Assembly (NCBI GenBank): GCA_947499255.1
Contig: CANMNF010000002.1
Coordinates: forward strand, 694,430-758,429
DNA: 64,000 nucleotides
Source: an uncultured Sphingomonadaceae bacterium
GTDB lineage: Bacteria > Pseudomonadota > Alphaproteobacteria > Sphingomonadales > Sphingomonadaceae
Direction of reading: 5' to 3'
Part shown: piece after piece, positions 9,743 to 19,162 of the stretch
How the letters are laid out: every line of letters starts with the position of its first letter
How positions within the stretch are numbered: position 1 is the stretch's first letter
Program-made: the position numbers and the translations under genes
Notes under the pieces: model-generated
Told to the model about the DNA's origin: nothing
Database searches by the model: none
Seen by the model: the letters and a program-made list of their open reading frames with translations, nothing else

Positions 9743-10432
9743 CTAGGCAGCGCGGTAATCTGCTGTGATGGATCCGGCGGCGGCGATCTCGTCTTCATGG
9801 CTGATCTCGCGCCATGTTTCTGCCAGCGCAGCCTCTTCCCATTCGCGCATCGCGGGATGGGCGATAATATGATCGACCCATGCCTGACCTTTGCCGACAT
9901 CAAGGCCGAAGGTGCGAATCCGGTATGCAACAGGGTCAAAAAAGGCGTCAATCGCGGTGAATTTGCGTCCGGCAAGGAAAGGTCCGCCAAACCGCGCCAA
10001 CCTTTCTTCGAACAGCTCCCGAAGGCGCGCCACATCCTTGGACAGAGCGCGATCCATCGCATCCATGGCAACGCGCACGCCAACATTCATCGGGCACTGG
10101 TTGCGCAAAGCAGCAAAGCCGGAATGCATTTCAGTGACGGCACATTGGGCAAAGGCGCGGGCGCCCTCATCTTGCGGCCACACATTTGTGTGGCGTTCAG
10201 CCAAATAGAGCGTGATGCCCAGCGAATCCCACAAGCTGTGTTCGCCATGGATCAATGCAGGCACCTGACCTGTGGGAGAGAAGCTGCGAAATTCGTCCCA
10301 ATTCACAGGCTTGGCAAATGGTTCGATCCGATCCTCAAATGCGATGCCCAGCGCGCGCATCAACACCCATGGCCGCAAGGAACAGCTGGAGTAATTGCGG
10401 TTCGCTGTGATGAGCGTGTAAGGCGCGCTCAA
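9743..10432 (-). CDS. glutathione S-transferase family protein
   Basis: A 229-aa cytosolic GST-like protein. The thioredoxin-fold N-terminal domain contains [19 protein letters not shown], in which the Ser/Cys pair sits at the usual glutathione-activating position, and the cis-Pro loop TGQVPALI and SLWDSLGI complete the glutathione site. The C-terminal half is the all-helical domain with the conserved AIDAFFDPV block. The start is a TTG whose bases overlap the scoB stop (TTGA), so it is translationally coupled to scoAB. The substrate is unknown. Its place after a ketoacid CoA-transferase is unusual and may simply reflect operon extension. Confidence 0.88.
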   Translation of the reverse strand: MSAPYTLITANRNYSSCSLRPWVLMRALGIAFEDRIEPFAKPVNWDEFRSFSPTGQVPALIHGEHSLWDSLGITLYLAERHTNVWPQDEGARAFAQCAVTEMHSGFAALRNQCPMNVGVRVAMDAMDRALSKDVARLRELFEERLARFGGPFLAGRKFTAIDAFFDPVAYRIRTFGLDVGKGQAWVDHIIAHPAMREWEEAALAETWREISHEDEIAAAGSITADYRAA

Positions 10433-11079
10433 GTCACGTAATGCGCGGTCGTCTTTTCGGCCACTTCCTCAGCGGTGACACCCGGCGCCAGCTCAATGAG
10501 CTTAAACGGGCTGCTGTGATCAGGGCGCTGGAATACGGCCAAATCCGTGACGATCATATCGACCACATTGGTGCCAGTGAGCGGCAATGTGCAGGCCGGG
10601 ATGAATTTGGGATCGCCATGCTTACTGGTGTGATCCATCACCACGATGATCTTTTTGACGCCCGCGACCAGATCCATCGCGCCGCCCATGCCTTTGACCA
10701 TTTTGCCAGGGATCATCCAATTGGCGATATCGCCATTCTCGGCGACTTCCATCGCGCCCAGCACGGTCAGATCAATATGGCCGCCGCGGATCATGCCAAA
10801 GCTGAACGCGCTATCGAAATAGGCAGTGTTCGGCAGTTCAGAAATGGTCTGCTTGCCCGCATTGATCAGATCGGCATCTACTTCATCAGGATAGGGGAAG
10901 GGCCCAATGCCCAGCATCCCGTTCTCGCTTTGCAAAGTCACATGCATGCCATCGGGAATGTGATTGGCAACCAGTGTGGGGATGCCGATGCCCAGATTGA
11001 CATAGTATCCATCTTGCAGCTCTTGCGCGGCGCGCGCGGCCATTTGGTCGCGTGTCCACCCTTTGGTTTCCTGAGCCAT
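10429..11079 (-). CDS. scoB: 3-oxoacid CoA-transferase, subunit B
   Basis: Beta subunit of a succinyl-CoA:3-ketoacid (acetoacetate) CoA-transferase, which activates acetoacetate for ketone-body or polyester breakdown. The 216-aa protein has [17 protein letters not shown] and the catalytic Glu52 in [13 protein letters not shown]; the C terminus has the expected [13 protein letters not shown] start it at 11079 because that ATG overlaps the scoA stop (TAATG); a longer in-frame extension would run inside scoA and lacks support. It pairs with scoA to give the active heterotetramer. Confidence 0.95.
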   Translation of the reverse strand: MAQETKGWTRDQMAARAAQELQDGYYVNLGIGIPTLVANHIPDGMHVTLQSENGMLGIGPFPYPDEVDADLINAGKQTISELPNTAYFDSAFSFGMIRGGHIDLTVLGAMEVAENGDIANWMIPGKMVKGMGGAMDLVAGVKKIIVVMDHTSKHGDPKFIPACTLPLTGTNVVDMIVTDLAVFQRPDHSSPFKLIELAPGVTAEEVAEKTTAHYVT

Positions 11080-11810
11080 TATGCGCTCTCCCTTTCGCGG
11101 GTGGTCACAAATTCGATCTTCTTGTCGTACGGCGCGCCAACAACCATGCGATTGACGAAGACGCCGGGCAGGTGAATGCAATCAGGATCGAGTTCGCCCA
11201 CCGGCACAATTTCTTCTACTTCGACCAGAGCGATCTTGCCGCAGGTGATGGCTGGCAAGTTAAAATTGCGCGCTGTTTTGCGGAATATCAGATTGCCGGT
11301 TTCATCGGCTTTCCATGCTTTGGCGATGGACAGATCTGCAAAAATGCCGTGTTCCAGAATGTAGTCTTCCGGGCCATTGCCCCCAAGACCACCAGTGTCG
11401 AACTGCTTCACCTCTTTGCCCTCGGCAACTTGCGTGCCGACACCTGTTTTGGTGTAAAAGCCGGGGATGCCCGCACCGCCTGCGCGCATACGTTCTGCCA
11501 GCGTTCCTTGCGGGCAGAATTCCACTTCAAGTTCGCCGTTTAAAAACTGACGTTCAAATTCCTTATTCTCGCCCACATAAGACGAGATCATTTTGCGCAC
11601 TTGCTTGGTGCGCAGCAGCTTGCCGATGCCTTCATTATCAATACCGGCATTGTTGCTGGCGAAAGTGAGGTCTTTCACGCCGCTTGCCTGAATGGCATCG
11701 AGCAGTCTTTCGGGGATACCGCAAAGGCCAAAGCCGCCGCTGGCAATCATCATGCCATCGCGCAAAATGCCATCAAGTGCAGCCTCGGCATTGGGATAGA
11801 GTTTTTGCAT
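11079..11810 (-). CDS. scoA: 3-oxoacid CoA-transferase, subunit A
   Basis: Alpha subunit of the same CoA-transferase as scoB. The 243-aa protein begins [20 protein letters not shown] and carries the CoA-binding [16 protein letters not shown] motif and the [14 protein letters not shown] block typical of the family. The ATG at 11810 has an AGGA site about eleven bases upstream, whereas the in-frame extension upstream is not conserved-looking. It leads the scoA-scoB-GST operon. A 15-base palindrome about 200 bases upstream (12016-12030) resembles sites of short-chain acyl-CoA regulators. Confidence 0.95.
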   Translation of the reverse strand: MQKLYPNAEAALDGILRDGMMIASGGFGLCGIPERLLDAIQASGVKDLTFASNNAGIDNEGIGKLLRTKQVRKMISSYVGENKEFERQFLNGELEVEFCPQGTLAERMRAGGAGIPGFYTKTGVGTQVAEGKEVKQFDTGGLGGNGPEDYILEHGIFADLSIAKAWKADETGNLIFRKTARNFNLPAITCGKIALVEVEEIVPVGELDPDCIHLPGVFVNRMVVGAPYDKKIEFVTTRERESA

Positions 11811-12015
11811 GGAGTGGTTCCTGTGAGCTTTCTCGAAGGAAATTGGTTTATTAGATGGGTTCACCGGTACCGTCTTCGCGCGATAGTGTCACCCCGGTAA
11901 GCGCATGGGTGCAGTGCAATATTTGATTATCCAACAGATGGAAGCTAGTTTCTTACGCAATGACAAATGCCAAATATTCGCTAAAACATCATTTTTATCA
12001 TATAGTTGCGTTATC

Positions 12016-12030
12016 TTGCAAAATTTGCAA
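12016..12030. promoter_or_regulatory. perfect palindrome TTGCAAA-A-TTTGCAA, possible acyl-CoA regulator site
   Basis: Two 7-base arms around a single A. TTTGCAA-type half-sites are known for the RamB/PccR short-chain fatty acyl-CoA regulators. The site lies about 205 bases ahead of scoA and about 20 bases ahead of the -35 of the small RNA candidate, so it could serve either. The link to that regulator family is inference from the motif only. Confidence 0.35.
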
Positions 12031-12085
12031 CTCTTCTTGATCTTTTCGCACTTGCGGAATCGGGCGTGCGGGAACATATCTCTAC

Positions 12086-12150
12086 CTGCCTTTCAGGCAT
12101 CCTCTCCCAAAACTTCCAAGGCCCGGTCGGTAACGACTGGGTCTTTTTTT
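12086..12150 (+). ncRNA. candidate trans-acting small RNA
   Basis: A compact transcription unit without a coding frame: promoter TTGCGG (12052-12057), 17 bases, CATATC (12075-12080); predicted 5' end near 12086; a small hairpin TGCCT-TTC-AGGCA at about 12087-12099; an unpaired pyrimidine-rich stretch TCCTCTCCCAAAACTTCC; and a terminator hairpin with U-run at 12122-12150. The single-stranded CTCTCCC/CTTCC is complementary to ribosome-binding sites, as in alphaproteobacterial sRNAs such as the mmgR/suhB (alpha-r8) and cuckoo groups. Size is about 65 nt. Membership in a known family is not established. Confidence 0.5.
12122..12150 (+). terminator. Rho-independent terminator of the small RNA candidate
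   Basis: CCCGGTCG (12122-12129), loop GTAA, CGACTGGG (12134-12141) form an 8-pair stem with one G-U pair, followed by TC and seven T. There is no upstream plus-strand protein gene for it to terminate. Confidence 0.75.
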
Positions 12151-12327
12151 GTCTGCGCCCCACGAGGCTGGCCCCATATTGCCGCTATGCAGTTTCGCGT
12201 GGTTGGTTTGACACACACAAATCGCACCTACGGCTTACAACGCGCTCGCATCGACGTTTGCAATCGGGCTAGGGTCATCCCACTTGGGTAGGCCGGTCAC
12301 CATAGACGGCGAGGAAAAGAGAAGCGC

Positions 12328-14646
12328 ATGGCAGACGCACCAGCAGATACGATTGAATTGGAAGAAGGTACGGTTCGCCTGCAAGTTGCAGCTGCGCGGC
12401 AGGAGGAAAGCGGACGCGGCGTTGTGCGCATTCCGCGCAAGGCCTTCCTCGCTCTAGACATAGCTGAAGGCGCGCCGGTTCTGATCGAAGGGCGCCGCAC
12501 CACTGTTGCCATGGCGATCCCCAGCTTTGAAGAGGACGCAGCCCTCGATGTGATCCGTTTGGATGGCTTACAACGCGGCAATGCGGAAACGTCCTCGGGT
12601 GAACATGTTGTGGTGCGAAAAGCGGTCAGCCGTCCGGCAACGCGCGTCGTGTTTGCACCTGCGCGCCGTGAAATGCGGCTGCAAGGTCCAGCGGAAGCTT
12701 TGAAAAAAGTGTTTTTTCGCAAACCCATGATTGCTGGCGATCTGGTGGCAACGCATGGTCAGCAGCCTGTGCATAATGTTCCGCCTGAAGTGCGCCGGAT
12801 GTTTAACGCGCCCGCTTATGCGCTGACCCAGATCCGCCTTCAGGTCGTGTCCACCACGCCCAAAGGCATCGTCCATATTGACGAAAACACCGAAGTCGAA
12901 ATGCGTGCTGAATTCGAAGAGCCGCGTGATGGCCGTGGCACTGTCAATTATGACGATGTTGGCGGCATGGAAGATACGATCAAAGCGCTGCGCGAAATGG
13001 TCGAGCTGCCTTTGCGCTATCCTGAATTGTTCACCCGTCTCGGCGTTGATCCGCCCAAAGGCGTGTTGCTGCATGGCCCGCCCGGCACCGGCAAAACGCG
13101 CCTTGCGCAAGCGGTGGCAAATGAAAGCGATGCCGAGTTTTTCGCCATTAACGGGCCGGAAATCATGGGCTCTGCCTATGGCGAGAGTGAAAAGCGGCTG
13201 CGTGAAGTTTTTGAAGAAGCAGAGCGCAGCCAGCCAGCGATTGTCTTTATCGATGAGATCGATTCCATTTCACCCAAGCGTGAAAACACGCAAGGCGAGG
13301 CGGAAAAGCGGCTGGTCGCCCAATTGCTAACGCTTATGGACGGCCTGCAATCGCGCGCCAATCTGGTGGTGATCGCTGCCACCAATCGCCCCGATTCCAT
13401 CGATGAAGCGCTGCGGCGGCCGGGCCGGTTCGATCGTGAGATCGTGATCGGTGTGCCTGATGAAAATGGACGGCGCGAAATACTGGGCATTCACACCCGC
13501 GGAATGCCGCTGGGTGAAGGCGTTGATCTGGCCGAAATATCGCGCTCAACGCACGGATTTGTTGGCGCAGATATCGCCGCGCTTGCCCGCGAGGCCGCGA
13601 TTGAAGCGGTGCGCCGGATCATGCCGCAAATCGATCTGGATGCGCGTGAGATTCCGGCTGAAGTGTTGGAAAACCTCCAAGTCCTCAAATCCGATTTTCG
13701 CGAAGCTTTGAAGCGTGTTCAACCATCCGCCATGCGCGAAGTGATGGTGCAGGCGCCCACGATTGGCTGGTCCGATATTGGCGGATTGGACACATCGGTA
13801 GAGACTTTGCGCGAAGGCGTGGAATTGCCGCTTAAAAATCCGCGCGCGTTTGAACGTTTGGGCATTCGCCCGGCCAAGGGTTTTCTGCTTTATGGCCCTC
13901 CCGGCACCGGCAAAACCTTGCTGGCCAAGGCCGTGGCTAAGGAAGCTGATGCCAATTTCATCTCGATGAAAAGTTCAGACTTGCTGTCCAAATGGTATGG
14001 CGAAAGCGAGCAGCAGATCACCCGCATGTTTGCCCGCGCACGCGCCGTTGCACCATGCGTGATCTTTATGGATGAGATCGATAGCCTGGTGCCTGCACGC
14101 GGTTCAAGCGGAAACGAACCGCAGGTCACCGCCCGTATCGTCAATACGATCCTTGCCGAAATGGACGGTATGGAAGAGCTCAATTCCATCGTTGTGATCG
14201 GCGCTACCAACCGGCCCACGCTGGTCGATCCGGCATTGCTTAGGCCCGGCCGGTTTGATGAGCTTGTCTATGTTGGCGCTCCGGGAGCTGAAGGGCGCGC
14301 GCATATCCTCAAAATCCACACCGCCGAAATGCCTATGGCAGATGATGTCGATCTGGATGCGCTGGCCAAGAAGCTGGAGCGGTATACTGGCGCGGATCTT
14401 GAAGATGTGGTCCGGCGCGCAGGCCTTAATGCGATCCGCCGTGCCGATGGAGAGCCGGACACGGTGAACGCCGCGGATTTCAAAGCTGCGATCGCAGATT
14501 CGCGCCCAACCGTGACACCGCGCATGGAAGCAGAATATGCCAAAATGAAAGGCGAGCTGAAAAAGCGCGCGCTTGAAGTCAGACCAATGGGCTTTTTAAC
14601 AGATGAAATGGTGCGATCAACGCGCGATCAAAAGCACGATAATTAA
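12328..14646 (+). CDS. CDC48/VAT-type two-domain AAA+ ATPase
   Basis: A 772-aa unfoldase-like ATPase of the CDC48/p97/VAT group, better known from archaea and eukaryotes but present in a minority of bacteria. An N-terminal double-psi barrel domain (about residues 8-190, with [18 protein letters not shown]) is followed by two AAA modules: Walker A at 250-257 (GPPGTGKT) with Walker B D309-E310, and Walker A at 523-530 with D582-E583. Arg-finger regions ([10 protein letters not shown] and [10 protein letters not shown]) are intact in both, so both rings should hydrolyse ATP. Expected role: ATP-driven protein unfolding or complex disassembly in the cytoplasm; no partner gene is adjacent. The stop overlaps the convergent mscS-type gene by four bases. 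Confidence 0.93.
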   Translation: MADAPADTIELEEGTVRLQVAAARQEESGRGVVRIPRKAFLALDIAEGAPVLIEGRRTTVAMAIPSFEEDAALDVIRLDGLQRGNAETSSGEHVVVRKAVSRPATRVVFAPARREMRLQGPAEALKKVFFRKPMIAGDLVATHGQQPVHNVPPEVRRMFNAPAYALTQIRLQVVSTTPKGIVHIDENTEVEMRAEFEEPRDGRGTVNYDDVGGMEDTIKALREMVELPLRYPELFTRLGVDPPKGVLLHGPPGTGKTRLAQAVANESDAEFFAINGPEIMGSAYGESEKRLREVFEEAERSQPAIVFIDEIDSISPKRENTQGEAEKRLVAQLLTLMDGLQSRANLVVIAATNRPDSIDEALRRPGRFDREIVIGVPDENGRREILGIHTRGMPLGEGVDLAEISRSTHGFVGADIAALAREAAIEAVRRIMPQIDLDAREIPAEVLENLQVLKSDFREALKRVQPSAMREVMVQAPTIGWSDIGGLDTSVETLREGVELPLKNPRAFERLGIRPAKGFLLYGPPGTGKTLLAKAVAKEADANFISMKSSDLLSKWYGESEQQITRMFARARAVAPCVIFMDEIDSLVPARGSSGNEPQVTARIVNTILAEMDGMEELNSIVVIGATNRPTLVDPALLRPGRFDELVYVGAPGAEGRAHILKIHTAEMPMADDVDLDALAKKLERYTGADLEDVVRRAGLNAIRRADGEPDTVNAADFKAAIADSRPTVTPRMEAEYAKMKGELKKRALEVRPMGFLTDEMVRSTRDQKHDN

Positions 14647-15722
14647 GGCTCGCCCGCTTTGGGGTGCCCGCCCGGCACTTCAAGGCGATGGCGGATCAAG
14701 GCATCTGGCTGGTTCTCGCGCAGCCAGCCCAGCATGTGTTCGCGCACGGCGCAGCGCAGGTGCCACACATCGCCAATAGTCTTGGCGCTGACGGCAAGGC
14801 GCAGTTCCACGCTTTCTGGATAAGCCTCTGTCATCAGCAGAACGACCGTCCGCCCATCCCACAGCTCATGCGCTTTGACGAACCGTTCAAATTCGGCGCG
14901 GATCGGCGGCACTTGGGCAATAGGGTCCAAATGTAGCATCACTGGCCCTGTCAATTCTTCATTATTGCGCGACCAGTTTTCAAAGCCTTCTTCCAAAACG
15001 CGGCTGGTCGGCACGATCAAAGCGCGTTCATCCCATGTGCGGATCACGAGATAGGACATGTGGATTTCCTCCACGCGCCCGCCTTCGCCATCAACGATAA
15101 TCAAATCGCCCAGACGCAGCGGCTCTGTCACCGCGATTTGCAGGCCCGCTATCAGTGATTTGAGAGCAGGCTGCGCGGCGGCACCCACCGCAAGGGCAGC
15201 AAGGCCAGCCGATGCGAGCAGAGTCGTCCCGATGGTTTTTACCGCCGGAATGGTCAGCAGCATCAAACCGATAGTGATGATGATGATCGCTATCGTTGCG
15301 GTGCGTGAAAGGATTGCAATGCGTGTGCGGCGGCTTCGTACAGCAACTGGATCACAAGCGGCATCAAGGCGCAGCTCAACAATTGCGGTAAACGCTTTAA
15401 CCAATGAATATGCGATCCACCCCAGTAATGCGGGGCGCAAAAATTGCGCCACAGGTTCCCAAAAGCTGGCGAGATAGGGATCGGATTGCGCGGCCAAAGT
15501 TACGGCAATGGCAATCGCAGACCATTTTATCGGGTGGCGCACGCGTTCCAGAATGAGATCGTCAGATGTCGATTCGGAACTGCTCGCCAGCTTGATGACG
15601 AGGGAATAGACAATCCGAAATCCGACATAAGCGATGCAGACTGCTACGATCAGTATGAGCGCAGCACCGCCCAGCTCATCCCACGGGATGGTCCAATTGC
15701 GCGGATCAAAGCGGTCAAGCAT
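14643..15722 (-). CDS. MscS-family mechanosensitive ion channel
   Basis: A 359-aa small-conductance mechanosensitive channel protein. There are about four to five N-terminal membrane helices; the pore-lining helix is seen in TTLLASAGLAALAVGAAAQPALKSLIAGLQIA (about residues 168-200, rich in Ala and Gly as in MscS TM3), followed by the beta domain EPLRLGDLIIVDGEGGRVEEI and a C-terminal alpha/beta cytoplasmic domain. It would gate during osmotic down-shock. The 3' end overlaps the CDC48-type gene tail to tail, so antisense interference at the ends is possible. Confidence 0.92.
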   Translation of the reverse strand: MLDRFDPRNWTIPWDELGGAALILIVAVCIAYVGFRIVYSLVIKLASSSESTSDDLILERVRHPIKWSAIAIAVTLAAQSDPYLASFWEPVAQFLRPALLGWIAYSLVKAFTAIVELRLDAACDPVAVRSRRTRIAILSRTATIAIIIITIGLMLLTIPAVKTIGTTLLASAGLAALAVGAAAQPALKSLIAGLQIAVTEPLRLGDLIIVDGEGGRVEEIHMSYLVIRTWDERALIVPTSRVLEEGFENWSRNNEELTGPVMLHLDPIAQVPPIRAEFERFVKAHELWDGRTVVLLMTEAYPESVELRLAVSAKTIGDVWHLRCAVREHMLGWLRENQPDALIRHRLEVPGGHPKAGEP

Positions 15723-15763
15723 ACGTGGCCCCTATGGTTGCCAGATCACAAGCGCAAGGGGCA

Positions 15764-18604
15764 TCAATGCGCCGCATCCCAGCTTGGCCCATGCCCGATT
15801 TCTATCCCCAGCGGCACATCGAGCGTCACGCTGGGCAATGCCGCCTCAGCCATAACGCGCTCAATCACGGAAGACGCGGCGGCGACATCGCCTTTGGGCA
15901 GTTCGAAAACAAGCTCATCATGGACCTGCAATAACATGCGCACATCACCAAGACCTGCATCGCGCAGCGCCGGCACCATGCGCACCATGGCGCGCTTGAT
16001 AATGTCCGCGCTGGTGCCTTGAATAGGCGCATTGATCGCGGCACGTTCAGAGCCTTGGCGCTCTGCCTGGTTTTTGGAATTGATGCGCGGGAACCACGTT
16101 TTGCGCCCAAACAACGTTTCAGAATAACCGCGTTCACGCACCTGTTCGAGCGTGGCGACGATATAGCGTTGAATGCCCGGGAAACGTTCAAAATACCGAT
16201 CAATCATCGCTTGGGCTTCATCAGGCTCCACCCCAAGGCGCCCAGCCAAGCCCCAGCGCGAAATGCCATAAAGGATCGCAAAGTTGATCGTCTTGGCCTG
16301 CGCGCGGGTATCGCGGTTCACTTCGCCATACATCTCCGTCGCGGTGCGCGCGTGGATATCCTCACCCTTGGAAAACGCGTCTTTGAGCGTTTCGACATCG
16401 GCCATATGGGCAGCGAGCCGCAGCTCAATCTGCGAATAGTCAGCCGCCAGCAGCACATTGCCATCTTCAGGCACAAAGGCTTTGCGAATTTCGCGGCCAA
16501 TGGGTGTGCGGATAGGGATGTTTTGCAAATTGGGATCGGTGGATGACAGCCGCCCCGTCTGCGCGCCTACCAATGAATAGGAGGTATGCACGCGGCCCGT
16601 CTTTTCATTGATCGCGGCTTGCAAAGCATCGGTATAGGTGGATTTCAGCTTTGAAAGCTGACGGTATTCCAAAACCTTGGTGGCGATTTGCGCGCCTTCG
16701 CCCGCGAGGCGTTCCAGCACGGCCTGATCGGTAGAATATTGCCCGCTTTTGCCTTTGCGCCCGCCTTTATAACCAAGCTTGTCAAACAACACTTCGCCAA
16801 GCTGTTTGGGGCTGCCGATTGTAAATTCGCTTTCCGCCTCAGCATGGATTTCGCCTTCCAGACGGCCAATTTCCTTCGCAAACGTATCGGACAATTTGGC
16901 CAAGGCCGCGCGATCTACCTTGATGCCTTCGCGTTCCATCCCGGCCACTGCAGGGATCAAAGGGCGATCGACCCGTTCGTAAACGCGCGTGCCGCCTTCC
17001 TGGGAAAGGCGCGGTTTGAGAAGTGTGTGCAAACGCCATGTGACATCGGCATCCTCGGCCGCATATTCGGTCGCTTTGTCGAGCCGGACCTCGCCAAAGG
17101 GGATTGCTTTTTTGCCGGTCCCGCACACCTCTTTGAAAGCAAGCGGCGTATGGCCAAGATGGCGCTGCGATAATTCATCCATGCCATGCCCGCCGCCTAT
17201 GCCATCACTTCCGCGCCCGGCGTCCAGGGCAAAGCTGATCACCATGGTATCGTCCATCGGGGCAAGAGCAATGCCGTGTTGGGCAAGCACATTTATATCG
17301 TATTTGATATTCTGCCCGATTTTGAGCACCGCCTCGCTTTCCAGCAGCGGCTTTAGCGCGGCAATTGCGTCGGCTTTGGCGATTTGCTGTGGTTTTTCAG
17401 CAAACATGTCCGATCCGCCATGGGCCAGCGGGATATAACAAGCTTCATTGGGGCCGGTCGCAAGGCTGATGCCGACCAGCTCGCCGGTGATCGCATCAAG
17501 GCTTGCCGTTTCAGTGTCCACCGCAATCACTCGGGCGGCAAAGCATTTGGCGATCCATTGCTCCAGCGCCTCCATCGTCTGCACGGTCGCATAAGCTGCG
17601 CGGTCAATGGCAGGCATTTCGGGCGGTGCCTGCCTGTCACCTGCAGGCGCGACTTGGGCTGCGGTATTTTGCGTCTTGGCGGGATTGAGATTGGTTGCGC
17701 GCACGGGGCTGCCGCTGCCTGCATCAAGGCGTTTGAGCAGCGAGTTAAAGCCGTGAAAGCTGAGAAATTGAGCCAGAGGTTCAGGCGGAATGGCGCTGAT
17801 CTTCATATCGCCAAGCGGGACGGGCATGTCGCAATCGTCCTTCAGCTCCACCAGATCGCGGCTGAGCATGGCCATCTCGCGCCCTTCCAAAAGACGCTCT
17901 TTCAGTTTGGACTTTTTCATCTCTGGAGCGGAATCAAGCGCTGCCACCAATCCGCCATGCTCTGCAATCAGCTTGCTCGCCGTTTTGGGGCCGACGCCGT
18001 AAATGCCGGGAATATTGTCCACGCTATCACCCATCAGCGCCAGGACATCACCCAATTGTTCAGGCGGGACGCCAAACTTTTCGATCACCTCATCGCGTTG
18101 GATGCGCGCATCCTTCATCGTATCGAGCATATCGATGGCGCCGCGCGACTCATCGCCCGCATCGATCAACTGCATCAAATCTTTGTCTGACGAAACAATG
18201 GTCACATCAAAGCCTTCGCGCGCTGCTGCGCGGGCATAGGTTGCGATCAAATCATCCGCTTCGAAGCCCTCTTCTTCGATACAAGGCAGGCTGAAAGCGC
18301 GTGTTGCATCGCGAATCAGCGGGAATTGCGGCACCAGATCATCGGGCGGGGGCGGGCGATTCGCTTTGTATTCGGGGTACATATCGTTGCGGAAAGAATG
18401 CGATGATTTGTCCAGGATAACGGCAAGATGGCTTGGTCCCTCCGCCTTTTCCAGATCATCGGCGAGCTTCCACAGCATGGTGGTGTACCCATAAACCGCG
18501 CCAACCGGCGTCCCTTCGGGGTTGGTGAGGGGCGGAAGACGATGATATGCGCGGAAAATATAGGCCGAGCCATCGACCAGATAGAGATGCTGTTTGTCGG
18601 CCAT
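15764..18604 (-). CDS. polA: DNA polymerase I
   Basis: Repair and Okazaki-fragment-processing polymerase, 946 aa (928 in E. coli). Domains in order: 5'-3' flap nuclease (LYLVDGSAYIFRAYHRLPP at the N terminus, then GVGPKTASKLIAEHG), a 3'-5' exonuclease domain with AVDTETASLDAITGELVG and intact acidic residues, and the family A polymerase domain with motif A AADYSQIELRLAAH, the O-helix RAQAKTINFAILYG and motif C QVHDELVFE. The exonuclease acidic motif D-x-E is retained, so proofreading is expected. The ATG directly follows GGGGGTT. It lies 41 bases upstream of the channel gene on the same strand. Confidence 0.97.
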   Translation of the reverse strand: MADKQHLYLVDGSAYIFRAYHRLPPLTNPEGTPVGAVYGYTTMLWKLADDLEKAEGPSHLAVILDKSSHSFRNDMYPEYKANRPPPPDDLVPQFPLIRDATRAFSLPCIEEEGFEADDLIATYARAAAREGFDVTIVSSDKDLMQLIDAGDESRGAIDMLDTMKDARIQRDEVIEKFGVPPEQLGDVLALMGDSVDNIPGIYGVGPKTASKLIAEHGGLVAALDSAPEMKKSKLKERLLEGREMAMLSRDLVELKDDCDMPVPLGDMKISAIPPEPLAQFLSFHGFNSLLKRLDAGSGSPVRATNLNPAKTQNTAAQVAPAGDRQAPPEMPAIDRAAYATVQTMEALEQWIAKCFAARVIAVDTETASLDAITGELVGISLATGPNEACYIPLAHGGSDMFAEKPQQIAKADAIAALKPLLESEAVLKIGQNIKYDINVLAQHGIALAPMDDTMVISFALDAGRGSDGIGGGHGMDELSQRHLGHTPLAFKEVCGTGKKAIPFGEVRLDKATEYAAEDADVTWRLHTLLKPRLSQEGGTRVYERVDRPLIPAVAGMEREGIKVDRAALAKLSDTFAKEIGRLEGEIHAEAESEFTIGSPKQLGEVLFDKLGYKGGRKGKSGQYSTDQAVLERLAGEGAQIATKVLEYRQLSKLKSTYTDALQAAINEKTGRVHTSYSLVGAQTGRLSSTDPNLQNIPIRTPIGREIRKAFVPEDGNVLLAADYSQIELRLAAHMADVETLKDAFSKGEDIHARTATEMYGEVNRDTRAQAKTINFAILYGISRWGLAGRLGVEPDEAQAMIDRYFERFPGIQRYIVATLEQVRERGYSETLFGRKTWFPRINSKNQAERQGSERAAINAPIQGTSADIIKRAMVRMVPALRDAGLGDVRMLLQVHDELVFELPKGDVAAASSVIERVMAEAALPSVTLDVPLGIEIGHGPSWDAAH

Positions 18605-18808
18605 AACCCCCTGCTAGCACGCGATTTGTGCCGGGTCAGCCGTAGACTGCATTGTGCCTGTGGGAAGCTCGGCCCGCCGCATTTGTGCCATAATTCGCTT
18701 GCGGATAGGCAATTGTGGCCGTATTTAGGCAGCAGGGCCATCAATCGTTGGTCTTTGGGTTTGGGGGGTCCCCTGCTCACATATTATTGCAATGCAAGGA
18801 TTTATTTC

Positions 18809-19069
18809 ATGCGCAAGATCATTCTCGCTGCCGCAGCTGCCGGCGCCGCTCTTACTCTTTCCGCTTGTGGCGAAACCGCCGAAGGCACTGAAGAAACCGT
18901 TGATGGCGCAATGGCTGACGCCGAAGCCAACATGGACGCCGCTGGCGAATCCATGGAAGATGGCATGGAATCCGCTGAAGGCGCCATGGAAGATGCCGAA
19001 GAATCAATGGAAGAAGGCATGGAAGCTGTCGAAGGCGCCATGGAAGACGCTGAAGAAGCTGCTGAGTAA
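18809..19069 (+). CDS. small acidic repeat lipoprotein
   Basis: An 86-aa predicted lipoprotein. The signal peptide MRKIILAAAAAGAALTLSAC has lipobox L17-S-A-C20; the mature part is almost purely acidic and Ala/Met-rich, built from imperfect 7-11-residue units such as GAMEDAEESMEEGMEAVE, which would form amphipathic helices. Net charge is strongly negative with hardly a basic residue after the signal. An AAGGA site supports this start; a longer in-frame extension to 18428 is antisense to polA and not credible. Followed by two hairpins, the second a strong terminator. Function unknown; envelope cation binding or a Lpp-like coiled coil are possibilities (inference). Confidence 0.8.
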   Translation: MRKIILAAAAAGAALTLSACGETAEGTEETVDGAMADAEANMDAAGESMEDGMESAEGAMEDAEESMEEGMEAVEGAMEDAEEAAE

Positions 19070-19085
19070 TCGGTTAGTTTTGACC

Positions 19086-19145
19086 GGGCGCGACACCGCG
19101 CCCAGCGAAAAAGAAGGGCGTAGCCATCTGGCTGCGCCCTTTCTT
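19086..19145 (+). terminator. tandem hairpins, bidirectional Rho-independent terminator
   Basis: A first hairpin GGGCGCG-ACAC-CGCGCCC (19086-19103) is followed by an 11-pair stem AGGGCGTAGCC (19115-19125), loop ATCT, GGCTGCGCCCT (19130-19140), then TTCTTTTT. An A-run lies on the other side, so it can also stop minus-strand transcription from the convergent beta-lactamase gene. Confidence 0.85.
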
Positions 19146-19162
19146 TTTGTGCCGGTCAAACC

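Larger units (their letters stand above)
11811..12327. other. 517-base non-coding gap between scoA and the CDC48-type gene
   Basis: No convincing protein gene is seen. The stretch is AT-richer than its surroundings between about 11900 and 12060. It holds a 15-base palindrome (12016-12030), a candidate small RNA with promoter and terminator (12052-12150), and presumably the promoter of the downstream ATPase; a TTGACA lies near 12208. An open frame of 128 codons at 11905-12291 shows no ribosome-binding site or protein-like composition. Confidence 0.7.

Noticed and set aside
11905..12291. A 128-codon frame in the scoA-CDC48 gap
   Set aside because: No ribosome-binding site, Ser/Cys/Arg-rich random-looking composition, and it spans a terminator hairpin.
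18428..18808. Upstream extension of the acidic lipoprotein gene
   Set aside because: It is antisense to the polA start; the lipoprotein signal peptide and AAGGA site fix the start at 18809.
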